Positions 13,201 to 27,400 of a stretch of 64,000 bases of DNA are shown here, piece after piece; positions within the stretch are counted from its first letter, which is position 1, and each line of letters begins with the position of its first letter. Source of the stretch: Serinus canaria (Eukaryota; Chordata; Aves; Passeriformes; Fringillidae); the NCBI RefSeq assembly GCF_022539315.1, contig NC_066316.1, forward strand, positions 29,823,245 to 29,887,244, in the 5' to 3' direction. The position numbers were made by a program, and so were the translations under genes. Below the pieces are notes generated by a model. That model was given only the letters and a program-made list of their open reading frames with translations. It did not search any database and had not been told where the DNA came from.

Positions 13201-16200
13201 TCCAGGTAGATCTGTTCAGCTGAGCAAACTGTCCTGCTCACGGTGACTCACAAGAAGGAGCCTACAACAAGCAGCCAGGTGATGGATACACAGCAGAACG
13301 TGAGGCTGGTTTTATTTTTCTGAGCTGATTTAACTTCTGTAGCTCACAGAACTTCCAAAGTGCTCACTGACATACTACAGAGGAAACCAAAACTACCATT
13401 TCTGTGACTCAAAAGCAATTTCTTCTAAAGCAGGGTGCACTCTAAAATAGCAGACTGTAATAAATGAGGTACATTTAATCCTCTTTTGTATTTCCTCCTC
13501 TTTTGAATCATGAAACACATAAAAATAAATTTTATATAAAACTGATGCATACTTTTACAAGGCAAATGATCGAACACTCTTTTCCAGGCAACAGTGCTGA
13601 GAAATGGTTTGCCATAGATCTATTGGGGGTTAGGTATTTTCATTGAAAATATAATATCAGAAAAATATTACCTCTTAGTCTCAAACCTTGTTAATTTGAA
13701 TTCCTGTGAACATCGAGTTCGAAGGGTGTTCTGAGTTCTTCCTTTTAATCCTTGCAATCACAAGGACGAACCTTTGATTATTTAACATCTCCCATCTCAG
13801 CTTTCTGCCTCATTTTAGCACTTCTAGATTGGGAGACAGCTCCCATGTCGGAGATGCTCCTAAATTCATTGACAGATCTTATAATCACTGAGAAAAAGCA
13901 TTGAAGGGTATTTCATGACCTTCAAGTCAGCTTCAGGTCTTGCACATCTGAAAATATGGGAAATAAAGGATTAGAGGAAATATCGGAAACCTTGACACTC
14001 GCCCTTCCCTGTCAGTGGAATGATGTGCAAATCATCCAGCTACCTTGCCCGTGTAAGGCGTGAATAGCCAAGAGGATTAGCCACAGCAGTTCAGCCAAGC
14101 TGATTCATGTTAAAAGCTGATGTGGATGGACCATTCCCACCTGTGAATGGAGGAAAAAATTCCTTGCCAGGTCCTTCATTTGAACAAAAGAGGGCTTCTT
14201 GTAGCTTCAAGAGCTCCTACACAGCTCATTTAAGCACTGCATTGAGTCGGTCCCATAAGTAAAGATGCCAGCAGCTCTCCGCGCAGAGGCTGAGTGGCAG
14301 GTGAGTGTAGGGTTGGATGTGTCAAATACATAAAGGCAGAGAGGCTACAAAAGAGGAGCAAAGGGCTTATCAAATGTGAGTGATCTGGTGTTCTGGGGGT
14401 GAGGTGCGTCAGGAATTTGGCTGCAGGGCAGATGTAGCCACCCCCCTGCAGAGTTCAAAGCCACCCTTCGGTATGGGAGCGATTCCCGGAGCCGGGGTGC
14501 GCAAGCCAGGCAGGGTAAAGGTTGCCTGAACATGTACTTTAATTCTTCCTTTCTAGTGTTCAGAAACGTCTATTTTCCTAACTTGATTCTTTCTAAAAAG
14601 ACCCGGGACTTCATCACATAATCTTAGCTATGCTTCAAGAAAACTATTTGAAGCTTAATTTTCCATCCTTACTCCTTTTCTCTAAGGGAAGAGAGAAATA
14701 CGGTTGACAAGGGTTAGAAATCCTTTAGGAAGCCACAGCTATCACAGTTTTGCAGGAGAGATGCTATGGCAACTAGTTGAATATAAAGGAGGCTATATGA
14801 TCTCCAAGTGATTCTTCTGTTATTTATAGAAATGGGGGCTGTAATATTTGGGGTTGCTGATATGGATTCTCTTAAAAAAAAACAGTGACATGCACTGGAT
14901 GGGATAACTACTGTATGACTTGGAAACTTGGAGCTGCACACTGCACCAGCAGCCCTATTTCAACTAAGATTTTGGTCCCCCTATATCTTTTCTGTGTGCC
15001 TGGCTTTCAGGGCTCCTGTCAGGGACAGTGAGAAGGAATTAGGATTTCCATCCAGGTATGTATCAGAGAGGTCTGTACTGTCCACCAGTAGCTCAGGTGA
15101 AGAATACATGTGTGAACAGCTTTAATATGTTATTCCTATACACCTAATCCTAGTCTTCTCTCTCACTCTCCATATGCTTCTTTTCTGCCTGTGCTATTCT
15201 GGTCTTTCAATTTCTTCCCATTTATGTAAATCCTCTCTTTCCTTGAAGCCATAAAATCGTGCACTTTTCCCATTTGATGCAATCTCTCTGTAGTGACTGG
15301 TGAATAAGACCATCTGAAATAACATTGCACAGCATGGCACACTGATTTTTAGGGGATTCCATTCTCCCCAGCAGTAGGAATTTTCTCTTGGGCACCCAGC
15401 ATGCTACTGCTGCTCTACTACTACTGTCATGTCATTGTGATTTCCAATAATTACAAGAATTATCACCTTATTTTTCCAGAACTTGAATGCTAAATGCTCC
15501 AACTTTATAGTGGCAGAAAAAGAGAATATTTTTAAGATTTATCTGGAGGAATAAAGTGAATACTAGAAAATGATGATACAAAAGAGCTTAATTGGAGTAA
15601 GGTGCTAGAAACAACAGGAATAAATTGACTTTATATAAATAATAGATAAATAATATCTGAGGCTCACCTAAGTTCAGCTGAGGGGTTCAAATGAGGGGCA
15701 AGCAGGCCCTTATTAGATCAAACAGTTAATTTTTCAGAAATGGTGACCTTTTCCCAGCTGGATTTTGAAAAAGAATATTTGACTGTGCAGAAGGTTATTA
15801 GAGTTGGTTAATTATCTTCTAGTGCATTTGTAGAATATGATAATGTGAATTTGAGACACCCCTGTAAAATGGATGACTGCTACTAAAGAAAAGTTCAGGG
15901 ACTTCCTCTAAATGAACAGTAAAGGCAAGTCAATGACCTCTGCCATGAACAAAGTCTCTCTTCTCTCAACTTTCTGTTTTCTTTTCCATCATGAAACACC
16001 TCCCCTTCTATTTATAATACTGGTGTCTCTCCTACTACACCTTTCCCAGAAGTTTGTTTCTATACCATAATCTAGCAAATACAAGCTTGTAAAGTAGTAG
16101 AAAAGTACTTGGATATTCTCTTAACTGTCCAGCTGAAAAGTGTCACTGTTGTTCTACTATTCTCCTCCCTCCATTTGTTTCTTTCACCAGTTGTCTGACA

Positions 16201-16768
16201 TCCAACATTTTAGGCATCTCCCTTCCAGACATGTAGCTGCACCTGATCTCATCTGAGGACACAAACCCACCTGCTGAATGATGGGGTTATTTGTCATAGT
16301 GAACAAACAATGGCATTGCTCTTACCCTTGAATTAAGAGACTTGGAAACTGTGCCTAATAAGGGTGCAAAAGAAAACACGCTCTCCTACAGATCCTAATG
16401 TTCTGCTGAGGTTTTTTCATCACCTGTGAAATGGCTGTTCCTGACAAAGTCTGGACCTCTCTACAGACCCAGATGTGGAGGCAACCTGAGGGTGTTGTGG
16501 GTCAGACTGCAGTTTACACATGAGGACATGTAAAACTGGGACTCAAATACTGGCAGTTAATCAGGATGGTCAGAAAGGAAAAGCTCAGGCAGGCACAACT
16601 CAAGAGTGAGGGCTCTCATTCCCAGTAAAGCTCAAGGAATTTACTACTGATTACTGTGTTCCCAGAAGCAGGTAAACAGCTGCAACATGGCAATGCCTGG
16701 ACAAATGAAACAGCCTCACCCAAGGTGGACGTTGTTCACAGTCATTTTCGCTATGCATGTGAGTAGTT

Positions 16769-16802
16769 CTTGTAACTTGACTTAACAACTTGTAACTTGA
16801 CT
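16769..16802. repeat. Short direct repeat with a 20-bp period
   Basis: CTTGTAACTTGACT occurs at 16769 and again at 16789, separated by TAACAA. Confidence 0.9.
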
Positions 16803-17217
16803 GTATTAGACCTTTGCTCCCATCCTATCTCCACACTTCAGTTTAAGCTCACAGCACTCCTGTAGGACACACCAACTCTCTTCGTCCTTTTGCAGAGGAG
16901 AAAATAAGGCATTGAGACATCATTTGCAAATAGCTTTAATGTGCAAGTAATAATAGAATGAATTAGGGTTTTCCAAATCCATGATTGCTAGTCCAGCTGT
17001 TTCTTCTGCTTTGCCTGTTGGTTAAGTGTTATATCTCCCCTGGGTTTTAAAGTGCTTCCTAGATGGCCTATATCAAAGCAAGGCTGGGGGCACCTGAAAA
17101 ATACAGTGTCTGGTTTCTGAACTATCTCAGAAGGCCCTCTCTGAAAAGGTTCAGAGGACTGTGATATTCAGTTCCTACACTGTGTGTGCCCACCTACAGA
17201 GAGGTTCCTAGTGCTAA

Positions 17218-20200
17218 GTGGGGTGCCCCACCCAACAAGCAGGCAGGGGCAGATGTTTAAACCTGATGTTGACATCAGGCATCTCAATATTCAGGGCACT
17301 GAGCCAGGCAACAGGACATGCTGAAGAAAGGTTTGTGTTTGAAGTTCTTCCCCTAGCCTCCATAAAGCAGTTTAACTCAGAAATTGAGGTAGGTGCTTTG
17401 GTGAGGCAGAAACCGAAACCAGCATGTGAGCATCGGCGTCTCAGTCATGCAGTTGAACGAAGGCAAACAAGGTGGAAGAACAGCCCATTCCAGTGGCCCT
17501 CCTCAGCCCCAGGGGCATTGAACCCAGGGCTCCCTCTCAGCAGCACAGCCAGGTATTGGCCATTCCTGGTGGACACCTCCTACTCTTGTTTGGAGGATAA
17601 GGGGTCAGGACTACACAACTCGTGTGACGTGACAAGGATCAGCAGGACAAGAGAGACACAGAATGTCACCACAGTGTCTGGGGACTCAGGGACTCAGGGA
17701 GGACCTGCATCTCCTATGCCATGGTTGGGGAGACACTTTGTGTTGCTGATCTATTCTATGGATACAAGAGTGAAACTCAGCTTCTCAGTCCAAGCTATGT
17801 GTCCTTAGGCAGTTTAGATGAGATTTGAGTTATTTGCCTCAAGTAGTTGGAAAATTGTCTTAAATTGCACTTCATGTGGTTAAATGCTGTTATGGATTGT
17901 GCTGTCAGTTGCTTAATTAAGAAATTAATTTAGTGAGAGTTAGAAGATCTGGTTTCTATTTTTTGTTTGGTCACAGATTTCCAGCGTGACCTTGGCAATC
18001 AAATCAATTCAGGTCAAGTAGCAGTGAATTCAGTGTTTTAGGCATTGGCTAATACAAGAAATTGGAATGTATCTGCACCTAATTTGTGGAGTCCAGCATT
18101 TATCCATTCCTTATACACATCAATCACATAAGTTTACTTATTTTCTTGTATTTTGTGAACATGCTGACTGAACAGGCTAGTTTATCCTGGAGTTAAATTG
18201 AGATTATGATATTTCTGTACATTATGGGTAGTGAAATAAGGTTTGCAAAGCAGTCTGAGACTCTCATGTGCATCAAAATGTGTGTAGATGCATACACTTA
18301 ATGCCCTTACTTTAGTTAATAATTTTTAATCTTCTGAAGCTTCACAAAATATGTCAATATTTGATATGGATGCTACCTCAGGCAAGAAGTTTACAAGTCT
18401 ATGTCAATTGCTGTTTCTGAATCTGTTCCAGGAGGATGTGGGGCAACCATTACTTCAGACAAATGTTTTGATTATGGAAATGTCTTAATCTAACCCCTGT
18501 GATGGACAGACTCATAGACAGTGACACCATTTATGACATAGTAATGTATCAACACTACTAATTAATGTGCTATTTATATTGTGGTAATGTTCACAAACAC
18601 AGTTTACAAACACAGCAAGACTCAAGTCTGCTGTACAAGTACACACAAACATGATTTCTGCCTCAAAGAGCTTAAATTCTAAATCAGGGGGAAAGCCATT
18701 TTCAGGCTCTGGAAAAAGGAAAAAATATCAAACCAGTGACAATGAAAGACTATGCAAAGCAACTCATCTACAGTGTAACAGGGAACTCATGGTTTCTCTG
18801 CAAGGGAAAGCTACTCTAATGTAACCTGAAGAGATTTTAAACAATGTAAGAGGTTATGCAGATGCTCCTATTTCAGAATATTAGTGGCTAATTTAAGCAT
18901 AGATAAGGATTTGCCCAAGTGTTTGTCTACACGGTCTATATTTTTCTCATTATCATAATGTAATTAGCTAATGAAAAAATAGGTGTCATTTCCTCATGCA
19001 GACATCCAGAGGGAACACAGAGGTTGGCAATTATGCAGTTGATGCAGGGAAGGAATATTGGCACACTCAATTATTCCCTGGAGACTTGCTAACACAGGAT
19101 ACTCCCTTAACTTGGAATCCTCCTTGTAGGAATTCCATACTTCCAGATGTGTTCTCTCCTTCTGCTCAGAGATTGTGTCCAGGTGCCCAGTAGCCCAGTC
19201 ATTACAGCACTACAGCCCTGCCTGGACTGTCTGATAAGAGATCCCAAAGAAACTTCCAGCAGCTTTGTGCGGATCAAAGTTGCAGTGTTTGTGCAGTTTG
19301 TCCTGTGAGCCTCGCTCTATTGGATGTCCATGCACTTCATGGCACAAATACACTTCTGTTAGAGAACCTATACAAAGAAGAAAGGGAGCCCTTCCTAAAC
19401 TAGAAAACTAGAATATATACTGCCCACGTTACTTTTTTTTTTTAATAGTAGAAAAGTGTCTCTTCAGTTTACAGTGTTGAATTAATCAGTCACACAAAGT
19501 TAACTGGAGAGAAAAAATTATACATGAAGTGTCTGAATGGTGATTATGTTCATCTTCACCTGGGGAAGGAGGGGGATTAAGTAAATCCCCATCACAGTTT
19601 TCTTCTTATTGGACAAGTCAATCAAGTGCAAAAGGAATAATTGGACTGTAGTCTTGAACTACAGCAGTGATTTTTGCTGGGGCTCATCTGTCAAAGCTGC
19701 AATGGCAGTGTCCACATCAGTTGAATCATACTGACATAAATTCACTTCTCAAGTTAAATGAAAATGAGTTTTTCAGGCTATAATTATGCTGTCACATAAA
19801 GCACCTTACTATTTAGCGTTTGGAACTAGGGTAATCTCGTAGTGCATATGATTCACCCAGGTCTTTTCAAACTGACACAAATTTATGTGGCCTCACCTCA
19901 CCCTCAAATGAATATTGCAAATCCAGATGGCTCAAGAGGATGGGAAGACCAGAGCACTGGCAACTGTTGAGACAGGATATCACATCAGAGCCCAGAGCCA
20001 AGGACAGCTCCAGCACAGCAGTAACTGTCCCAATGCTGGCATGCCACTAAATGCTTCAGATTCCTTGCAGGTAAGCAGCCTGTACCCAGGACATGCCTAA
20101 GTGTAGAAGGGCTGCAGACAAATAAAAAACATGTGCTGGTTATAGAACAGCAGGGATTAAACTTTGCCTCAGGTGTCTGCATTTAAGACCAGTGTTTTCA

Positions 20201-21300
20201 GTGCACTTACCCTGGGTTGGTGTGTGTGTGACAGGGCAGGGAGCTGTGGGAGCTGTTGCTGCTTGGGGCTGTTGCTGGAGGGCATTCAGCCAAGACACAT
20301 CTGCACACATGCAGACATAGAGGGAATTATTCCTGCTCAGACTGTGTTTTCCCCAGGACTCACTCTGAGCCCCAGCAACCTCCTCCACCACATCACCCCA
20401 CATCTCTGATATGCTCATGGTTTCTCCATTTCTGCACTCAGGCTCCATCTCTTCCCCATTCCCACCTTGACCCCCCAGCCCAGACCCCTGGCTTGCCAGC
20501 CCAGCTCTGTCCTGCCTTGCTCCTGCATCTGCAGTGAGATGCTGGGAATGGCTTCCTTGCTCTGCACAGTGCTTAGCAGCGTGGGATAGCTGACTTGTGG
20601 CATCTTGCTTCATCCAGGTCTGGGCCCAGGTCCCAGGGATGTTATTCACAAACATGTAATTGTTCACAAGGAATCTTGGATGCACTCTAGGCCAGGAGAT
20701 TAAATTCCAAATAGTTGCAATTAGACTTGTGGAGTGGCAGGGTTTACCATCCAGTCTGTATGTTACTCACCTATTTTGCTTGTGGACCTCAGCAAGTGTC
20801 TTGAACATTTCATCTCCACACGGAGTCCTCTGGAGATGTTACATGAGGAATCTCTGTACTGCTCCATTGTTTACTGTACATGTGCCCTAGGATAAGTGAA
20901 ATCAAAATGTGTTGCAGAACCAAGAGCCCAAACATAGTCATTCTGAGGAGACAAATATATTTATAGGTATCTATCTGAGAATATTTTTGCACAGTTTTAC
21001 TGTATACTTTGGCTAGAAGAAACCCAATCTTTATGAAGTGCAAAGCACCGAGAAATGAAAAAACAGTGAGTAGAAAATCTGGAGGTATTCTGCACAGTTC
21101 CAGATTTGTGTAAAGATTGTTTACAGTTTGAGCTTCTGACTGTGTGTTAGAAATGGCAGGGTGCTGCCCAGTACTGTCTATACTGCTTAAGTCCATGAAG
21201 AAAAGCCCTGCAACCTTGCCTTGCAAGATAGAAACAATATATATCTTGTCTCCACCACGCATTGCACAGCTAGGGACCTTCAGCCAGCACACTGAATTAA
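17218..21300. other. Intergenic DNA with several longer, unassigned ORFs
   Basis: Somewhat GC-richer than its surroundings. A plus ORF from ATG 17266 to 17808 (180 codons) and minus ORFs at 20140-20685 and 20810-21292 are the longest here. None shows a domain I recognise, and their reading frames lack obvious splice partners, so I do not call genes. Confidence 0.55.
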
Positions 21301-23418
21301 TGCTTCAATGGCCTTCCACAAAAAGAACTCAAACATCAAGCCTCGGGCCCTCCCTGTGAGCTAACAAAATACCTTTGCCATAAGCATAACCCAGGGTCAT
21401 GATTAACTAACTGCTACTTGCCCCTTTGGACATTAAGAATGGTGAGGCTGGAGTAGCATTAACTAATTACACACCCTCATTGCCAGCTGCACTGAGTATC
21501 CTGTCCTGGAGTTCATCTTCCAAAATGCACTTATACTTTTCTGGGCTTTTAAGCCCATTTCAGACTGATAGCATAGAAGGACTGCATCTGTGCTTGTAAC
21601 AGAGTTGAAATTGGACATATATATATTGTCTTTGTCAGTGTCTGGAAATATTTCCATGTTATGACTATGAACTTCAAACATACTTTTAGGGGAGATACAT
21701 CACAATTTAAAATCAAAAGCACCTGATGTACTCATTAATAGAGCCAGACAGTGACTATTTAGGAAACATTTTCCTCAAAGATAAACAGTGGTACCTGAAG
21801 GAAAGGACAGAGATAAGGAAAGGTGGAAAATCATAAAGTACTCCATAAAGTGAAGCATCAGGAGAAAAATATGTTCTTATTTTTCCCTGTTGCTTTCCTC
21901 TGCCCAGGAACTGTGTCATGACTGTGTATGGTTCTCTGCAAGGCAGAAAGAGATGGCTGTGTGCCTGTTAAGCTGATGCTGACCTGCCTTCCTGACCTCA
22001 CTGGTCCAAAGAGGGGCTATTTCAGCTGCCTGAGGTCTGCTACCTACACAGGTGCTCTCTGTTGAGACATTGCTGAAGGAGAATTGCCTTTCAGAAAGCT
22101 GCCCCTGGCAAAGGGTAATTGAGGCATCCTTGGCTTTGAGTAAATTAGAGACACTGATTTGGACACTTGCTTTGACTCCAGGTTTTCTCTTGCTTTAGGT
22201 TTGCTTGAGAGCTTGTGGCAGTGTAAATAGGAGGAAAACAGGGATCAGTGGCAGTTTAGGAAATTAAAAGACTGAAGGACAGGCTTTAAAACCTGCAATC
22301 TAAATCCCAGTTAGAAATTCCTCATGCAGTGTAATGTGGTAGCCAGCCTGAGTCTGGCTCCCTGGAAAAGCTGACTGCTGGTTACTGCCTCCCTTGGGAG
22401 AGCTGTGCTGGGAGGCTTTCACCATGCCTTGTCCCTGGGAGTGGTTTGGGGCTGGTTGTGGCAAAGGTTAAATGACTGCTTATATGAGCTAGAGAGGAGA
22501 GGAAGGGGGAAACAAGTGTCCATTAGCTGTGGAAAAGAACTGAGGACAAAACTGAGAGCAATGGGGAATGTCTGTGGCCAGAGCAATGGCTTAGTCTGAA
22601 AACCTGCAGAATGAACCGAGGGGTCCGGGGTGGCCTAGAGCAGAAATCTGACTTGGAAACAGACTAAAGAATAGAGTGATGGTGGGGTCACTTGCTAGTG
22701 CAACGCTGTTCTTATTAATGAAAACATGAAGAACAAGGCAGGAAGAGTCAGGATCAGAGAAAATTTAGCATCAGAGTGATTTCCAAAACACAGAAGCACA
22801 AGGAATCAGTAGCCATATACAATTTCACTCTCACCCAGTACAACTAATAAACACTAGTACAGCTAGAGATCAAGTATTTGTGGATGGAAGTCAAGCACCT
22901 AACTGCAGACAACTTGCTTTCTTTGTCCTAGAAGCTTTAAATTATTGAATTTGGCCTGGACAGCTCTCAGGGTGGACTTTGTGTGCAGGTACACATGTAT
23001 GACACAGCAGTGCACCCACCAACCCCAACACCTGAATCTCACAACAGAGTTATGTTAAGAATAGTAATCAATTGGGGTGTCTATGGACAATTTTACCATC
23101 AGGGATAACATCAGAAAAACACATGGATTTTTACAAGAAGTAAAATGTAATTTTAATGTCAAAAAGCCCATTCAGATAGGAAAGTAAAGAAACTGGTAAT
23201 ATAAAAAAGCAGTTTCTATAGAATAAGACCTTCAAGCAGGAGTGAATTGCTTTCATAGTGTATTGTAATACTGGTAGGGCTTTTTCTATCCCTCAGATCT
23301 CAGTAAGGAGCTACAGCTGACAAGGGTGGACTCATTCTGCAGGGAGTGTCCACCAGGTTTGAAGTTATGGCAGAACAGATTATTAGCTATGGCAAATAGC
23401 AAGGAAAAACAGTTAATT

Positions 23419-23433
23419 AAAAAAAAAAAAAAA
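23419..23433. repeat. A15 homopolymer
   Basis: Fifteen As about 100 bp before the T24 run. The pair forms a potential A/T foldback across a non-repetitive spacer. Confidence 0.95.
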
Positions 23434-23532
23434 GCAGGCAGCTAAATAGTGACAAAGAACACTCCATATGTAGTAAGATGGTCTTTTTATTCATAGTATC
23501 TTGGTTTAAGCTAGAAAGTTTTAAATCCTTGC

Positions 23533-23573
23533 TTTTTTTTTTTTTTTTTTTTTTTTATTTTATTTTTATTTAC
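23533..23573. repeat. T24 homopolymer with T-rich tail
   Basis: Twenty-four Ts followed by ATTTTATTTTTATTTA. It is not flanked by a recognisable retrotransposon, so I treat it as a simple low-complexity tract. Confidence 0.95.
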
Positions 23574-26500
23574 CAGATGCAGCTGTAGCTCTAGAGAAAG
23601 CCAGTAGGAGTTTTGAGAACTCTTCTTTAGGTGTGATTTTAAGAAATAACAGGAGCTGAAAAGCAACACTGTTCTGCCCAAAGGAGCTACAGATTATGGA
23701 CTGGATCTGAAATTATATTCAAGTCAGTGGATTCATATAGGCAACTCCAACATTAACACTCTCAAATGTGTTCTGAAAGAAAGGACAGTGCTCAGAACCA
23801 CAGAATTACTGAAGGGGCAGGTAGGGAGATATGTTTGAGGTTATACTCACTTTTGTTTATCTCCACTTAAATGCTGGCTGTCATGTGTGTCTTGCATGAA
23901 GGACAAGATCACTGTAACAAGCAAAGTCTTTGGTGCATGTAGAATTTGAGAGTCACACAAGATCAGTTTTGTTCCTACCTCTTTTCAAACAGAGGTGATT
24001 GGTGTGACTGGCATAGATATATATGAATATCAGGTGGTGTAAATTGGAAATGAGATAGTGGCACTGGACAGGGTGAAAAAGGTGAGTGCTACAGGATGCT
24101 CTTTTGATGTTCTGTTGATCTCTGTTGATATTGGGCTACTATGTTCAAACCCTCATGATGTCAGGTCTAATCTATGCACATATTTTCTGGAAACTTTGAC
24201 AAATATTTAGTAATAAAACTAGCCTTCCTTACAATGATATGTCAAATAAACATACAGACATCAGTGAAGCCAAAGCAGTTTATTTTTCTTTTCACAACAT
24301 CTTTTTATTTTCTGTGATACTTTCACATTCAGCCACTAAGAAGTGACTATTAAGAAAAGAGAATTTTTTTTTTTAAATTTTAATGCACAGATACAACTAG
24401 CTCTCTTAATTCTTATTTAGTTACTAAGTTTCTGAAACTAGTGAAATCTCATGCCTGAGGATGTCCTGGACATTTAGCACACTTGGTGCCTAGCTGTGAA
24501 CCCATAAGTTCAGGCATCCATTTTAAAAAGCAGATGAAGGTTTCCTTTTGCATTTGTGTCCACTTTGAATGTCTATTGCACAGTGAGCAGGTGAAAAGGC
24601 AATGATAGTGAGGTGAAGGCACTGCCTCAGGTAGCAGGTTATCTGCTTATCTGGATTCTGTGCCTGGGTCTGCCAAGCCTTCTTTAAATTAGTTGCATCA
24701 TTTTTGAGCTTCATTCTTTCCTATCTACAGAACAAGGAAAACAAATCCCAATTTACATTGGCATTGCTTGCATTGCAAGCATTAATTCATTGCTGTCTGT
24801 AAAGGAGATCAATCCTCTGATAAAAGGTGCTAGAGGAATGCAAAATATGTCTATAATAGAAATATGAAAATGGGGATACTGTCAAGGTTTGCCTTGGCTA
24901 AGTGAAAGGTTCCAATACCAGCTGCAGTCCCTCTGGGGGCTGAAACTGTCTGTTCTTTGGATATGTGGCAGGATATGTGAATTCTGATGAGGGCAGGAAT
25001 AATATTTAGCACTAGTGAAGATTTTCTTTAAAGGTAAAGTTTCTGTTTCTTAGTAACACAGAGCGTTTTACTGTCCAGCTTGTCATGCTTGTGTGATTTG
25101 TGTTGCAAAGAATGTGCTTCATCTCTGCTCCCGTTGGCTTCATTCAGTGTGAGCACATCCAGGTACACAAGGACCTGTAAGTGGTTCATCACAGCTCAAT
25201 GGCCCCTTTTATTTCTTACTGTCAAGTCCCATAAGGTTCTAGTGACAGCCATTAGGTATTTATGACAGGTTCTGGAAGCAACATAAAAGGAACATTTAGG
25301 AAGAGAGTGAAGCAAACAAATGAGAAGAGAAAATTTCTGTGCAAAATTCACCTCACATGAGGGTCAATGTAGGACACACAAGTGCACAAGCCAAATGTAA
25401 GTAATAATAAAGGGACTGTTTTACAGAAATAGAACATCCAACTTCTGGACAGTGGCTGGAGCCAGCTATACCTGAGACATACGTGACTCTTGGTGTACTA
25501 AACTAACCCGCTAAACATATGCTGGATGGGGTTGTAAATATTAGCAAATGCTCTTCTTAACTGCCAGAATGCAAATTTAGAGGCAAAATTTCTCAAATGG
25601 TCTGGTCCCATGGGTGAAATAACTAGTAATGAGAATATGAAGAACAGTAGTTCCTTATTCAGTGGAGTGCTGTTAGCAGGGGCAGGGTAAGGATTCCGAG
25701 CATGGTCTTGGCCAGCCTTTGGAGGCCTTCTACTGCTAACCTCACCACTTAGTCCTTCATCATCACACACCAGTGCCTACCTCCCTTTTGGCATCAGCAA
25801 TATTTTGTATTGATTCCAGACCTCAGGCAATGGACACCATTTAAGTACCACAAACAGAATTGCTTCTTAACTTGGTTACAATTTTTTCCACCAAAACATA
25901 TTTTCCAGAAAATAACACTTTTTCACTGGCAACTCCATAACTACTTTTTTTTTTTGTTATTTTCCCTCTGGAGACACACTGGTACTTTGAAAGCTCTTGG
26001 CAGAAGCCTGTCAAGTTGGCTGCTTGTCTAAAGGTGTGACTGCCTGATGGACTCAGAATCTGGCTGAGCTTCTTGCAGAATCAGCCAAGTCCTTTGGCTT
26101 CCCTGCTAATAGATGAGCAGGTATTTTGGCTGGCCACTGGACTGAGTTGTTCCCATTTACTGGAAATTTGGCTGCTGGCATTTTGTCATAAGTATAATGT
26201 TAGCAGCCTGGAGTTCTACACAAAGCAGAAGGTGCTGTGGTTTCCTTCCTGCCACCTCTAGTCAACAGTGGTGAATGTACAGCACTGAGTGATGCCCTTT
26301 TATAAGCTATTGCATCCAAGCAGAAAGGTCTTGATATCACTTTTGATCCAAGTTTGTGTTTCAACCCCTGCCTAACATTGGTGGCAGAAGATTGCAGTGA
26401 TTTCTGGTGTGGTTTAAAATAGAACTTGTTTCCATTAGTTGATTCATTTTTTCCAAGAGTAGCAAAGAAGATAAAAGCTGTTGTGTGCCCTCCTTTTTTC

Positions 26501-27354
26501 TACTCATCTTGTGATCTGCCAACATATTTCAAAAAGTCTCGTGGCTGAGATCCTTGACCTTAAGAAAGTATTAGAATTTTTTCCTCATTCCTGCTACATG
26601 TGAGTGCATGTGATGGTCTTGTCTATTTTTGTTTATGTAATGAAACATCAGTGCCCCAAAGGCACTGGTCATTCATCCACTTATGCCAGCATTCTTGGCA
26701 CTGTCTTGGCTTTTTCCAGGCAGTCTTTCTGTGCATCAGCATCAACACATGAGACAGCATGCCTTCTTACATCTTTTTCAAGGGACCTCTTAAAAGCTTT
26801 CCTTATTTGTCTTCTCTACACATTTTTTTTTAAATTTGAATGTAGCTAACAGACAACCAATCTGACAAAGAATACAGATGTGATGGTTTTAGAGACTAGG
26901 ATCACTGTCTTTCCAATGAATTTGTATGAATATTGTTTTCAGGAGGTATAACTTTGTGTATCTGAAGTGTAAAATGTTAAGTGGCAGTCAGTTTAATACA
27001 CATTTTACATTCAATTTGTCTTGTCCGGCCCAACCCAGGAATGTCTTTTATATCTCATTTATATAACTCATATATTCATGCAGACTATTGCATACTGCAC
27101 ACATTCAGTGCAATTACAATTAAACCTTTGGACCATAATCCATCTTCTTGGATCCTCTGAGTTTTCCAGTGTCACACAAAGTACATAAAACAGGCACTCC
27201 TTTCTCAAGAGTTTGCAAATTATTGGAGCTAGACAAATTTTGAGCAAAGTGTGTTTGGATTATTTGTCCCAGTGTTATTTAGAAGTCCAGTTTGAATTCA
27301 GTAGATACCTTTGTCTAGATCCTGGTCTTTCTCTTCTTTTACCACAAAGATAAA

Positions 27355-27400
27355 GGAGGATGTGACAGATACTGGAGGATGTGAGAGATACTGGATTTAT
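27355..27400. repeat. 19-bp tandem repeat, about 2.4 copies
   Basis: GGAGGATGTGACAGATACT is followed by the same 19-mer with one change (GAGAG for GACAG) and a degenerate partial third copy that starts GGATTTATGTGACAG. Confidence 0.85.

Larger units (their letters stand above)
7354..17217. other. Intergenic DNA, no gene recognised
   Basis: AT-rich sequence with a G13 run at 10216, a T15 run at 11918-11932 and a duplicated ATATTAAGATAT at about 12160-12190. An octamer-like ATGCAAAT at 13131 and several CpGs cluster near 13110-13160. No coding exon, RNA gene or interspersed repeat is recognised. Confidence 0.6.

Noticed and set aside
20140..20685. 181-codon minus-strand ORF
   Set aside because: No recognisable family, no splice context. 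A plus-strand ORF overlaps much of it, as expected from a locally GC-rich stretch.
20810..21292. 160-codon minus-strand ORF with hydrophobic segments
   Set aside because: The hydrophobicity follows from T-rich codons. No family motif, and no exon structure.
23795..23850. CR1-like words (ACCACAGAATTACTGAAGGGG)
   Set aside because: Only about 25 bases resemble a CR1 3' end and the rest does not follow the consensus, so it is too short to call.
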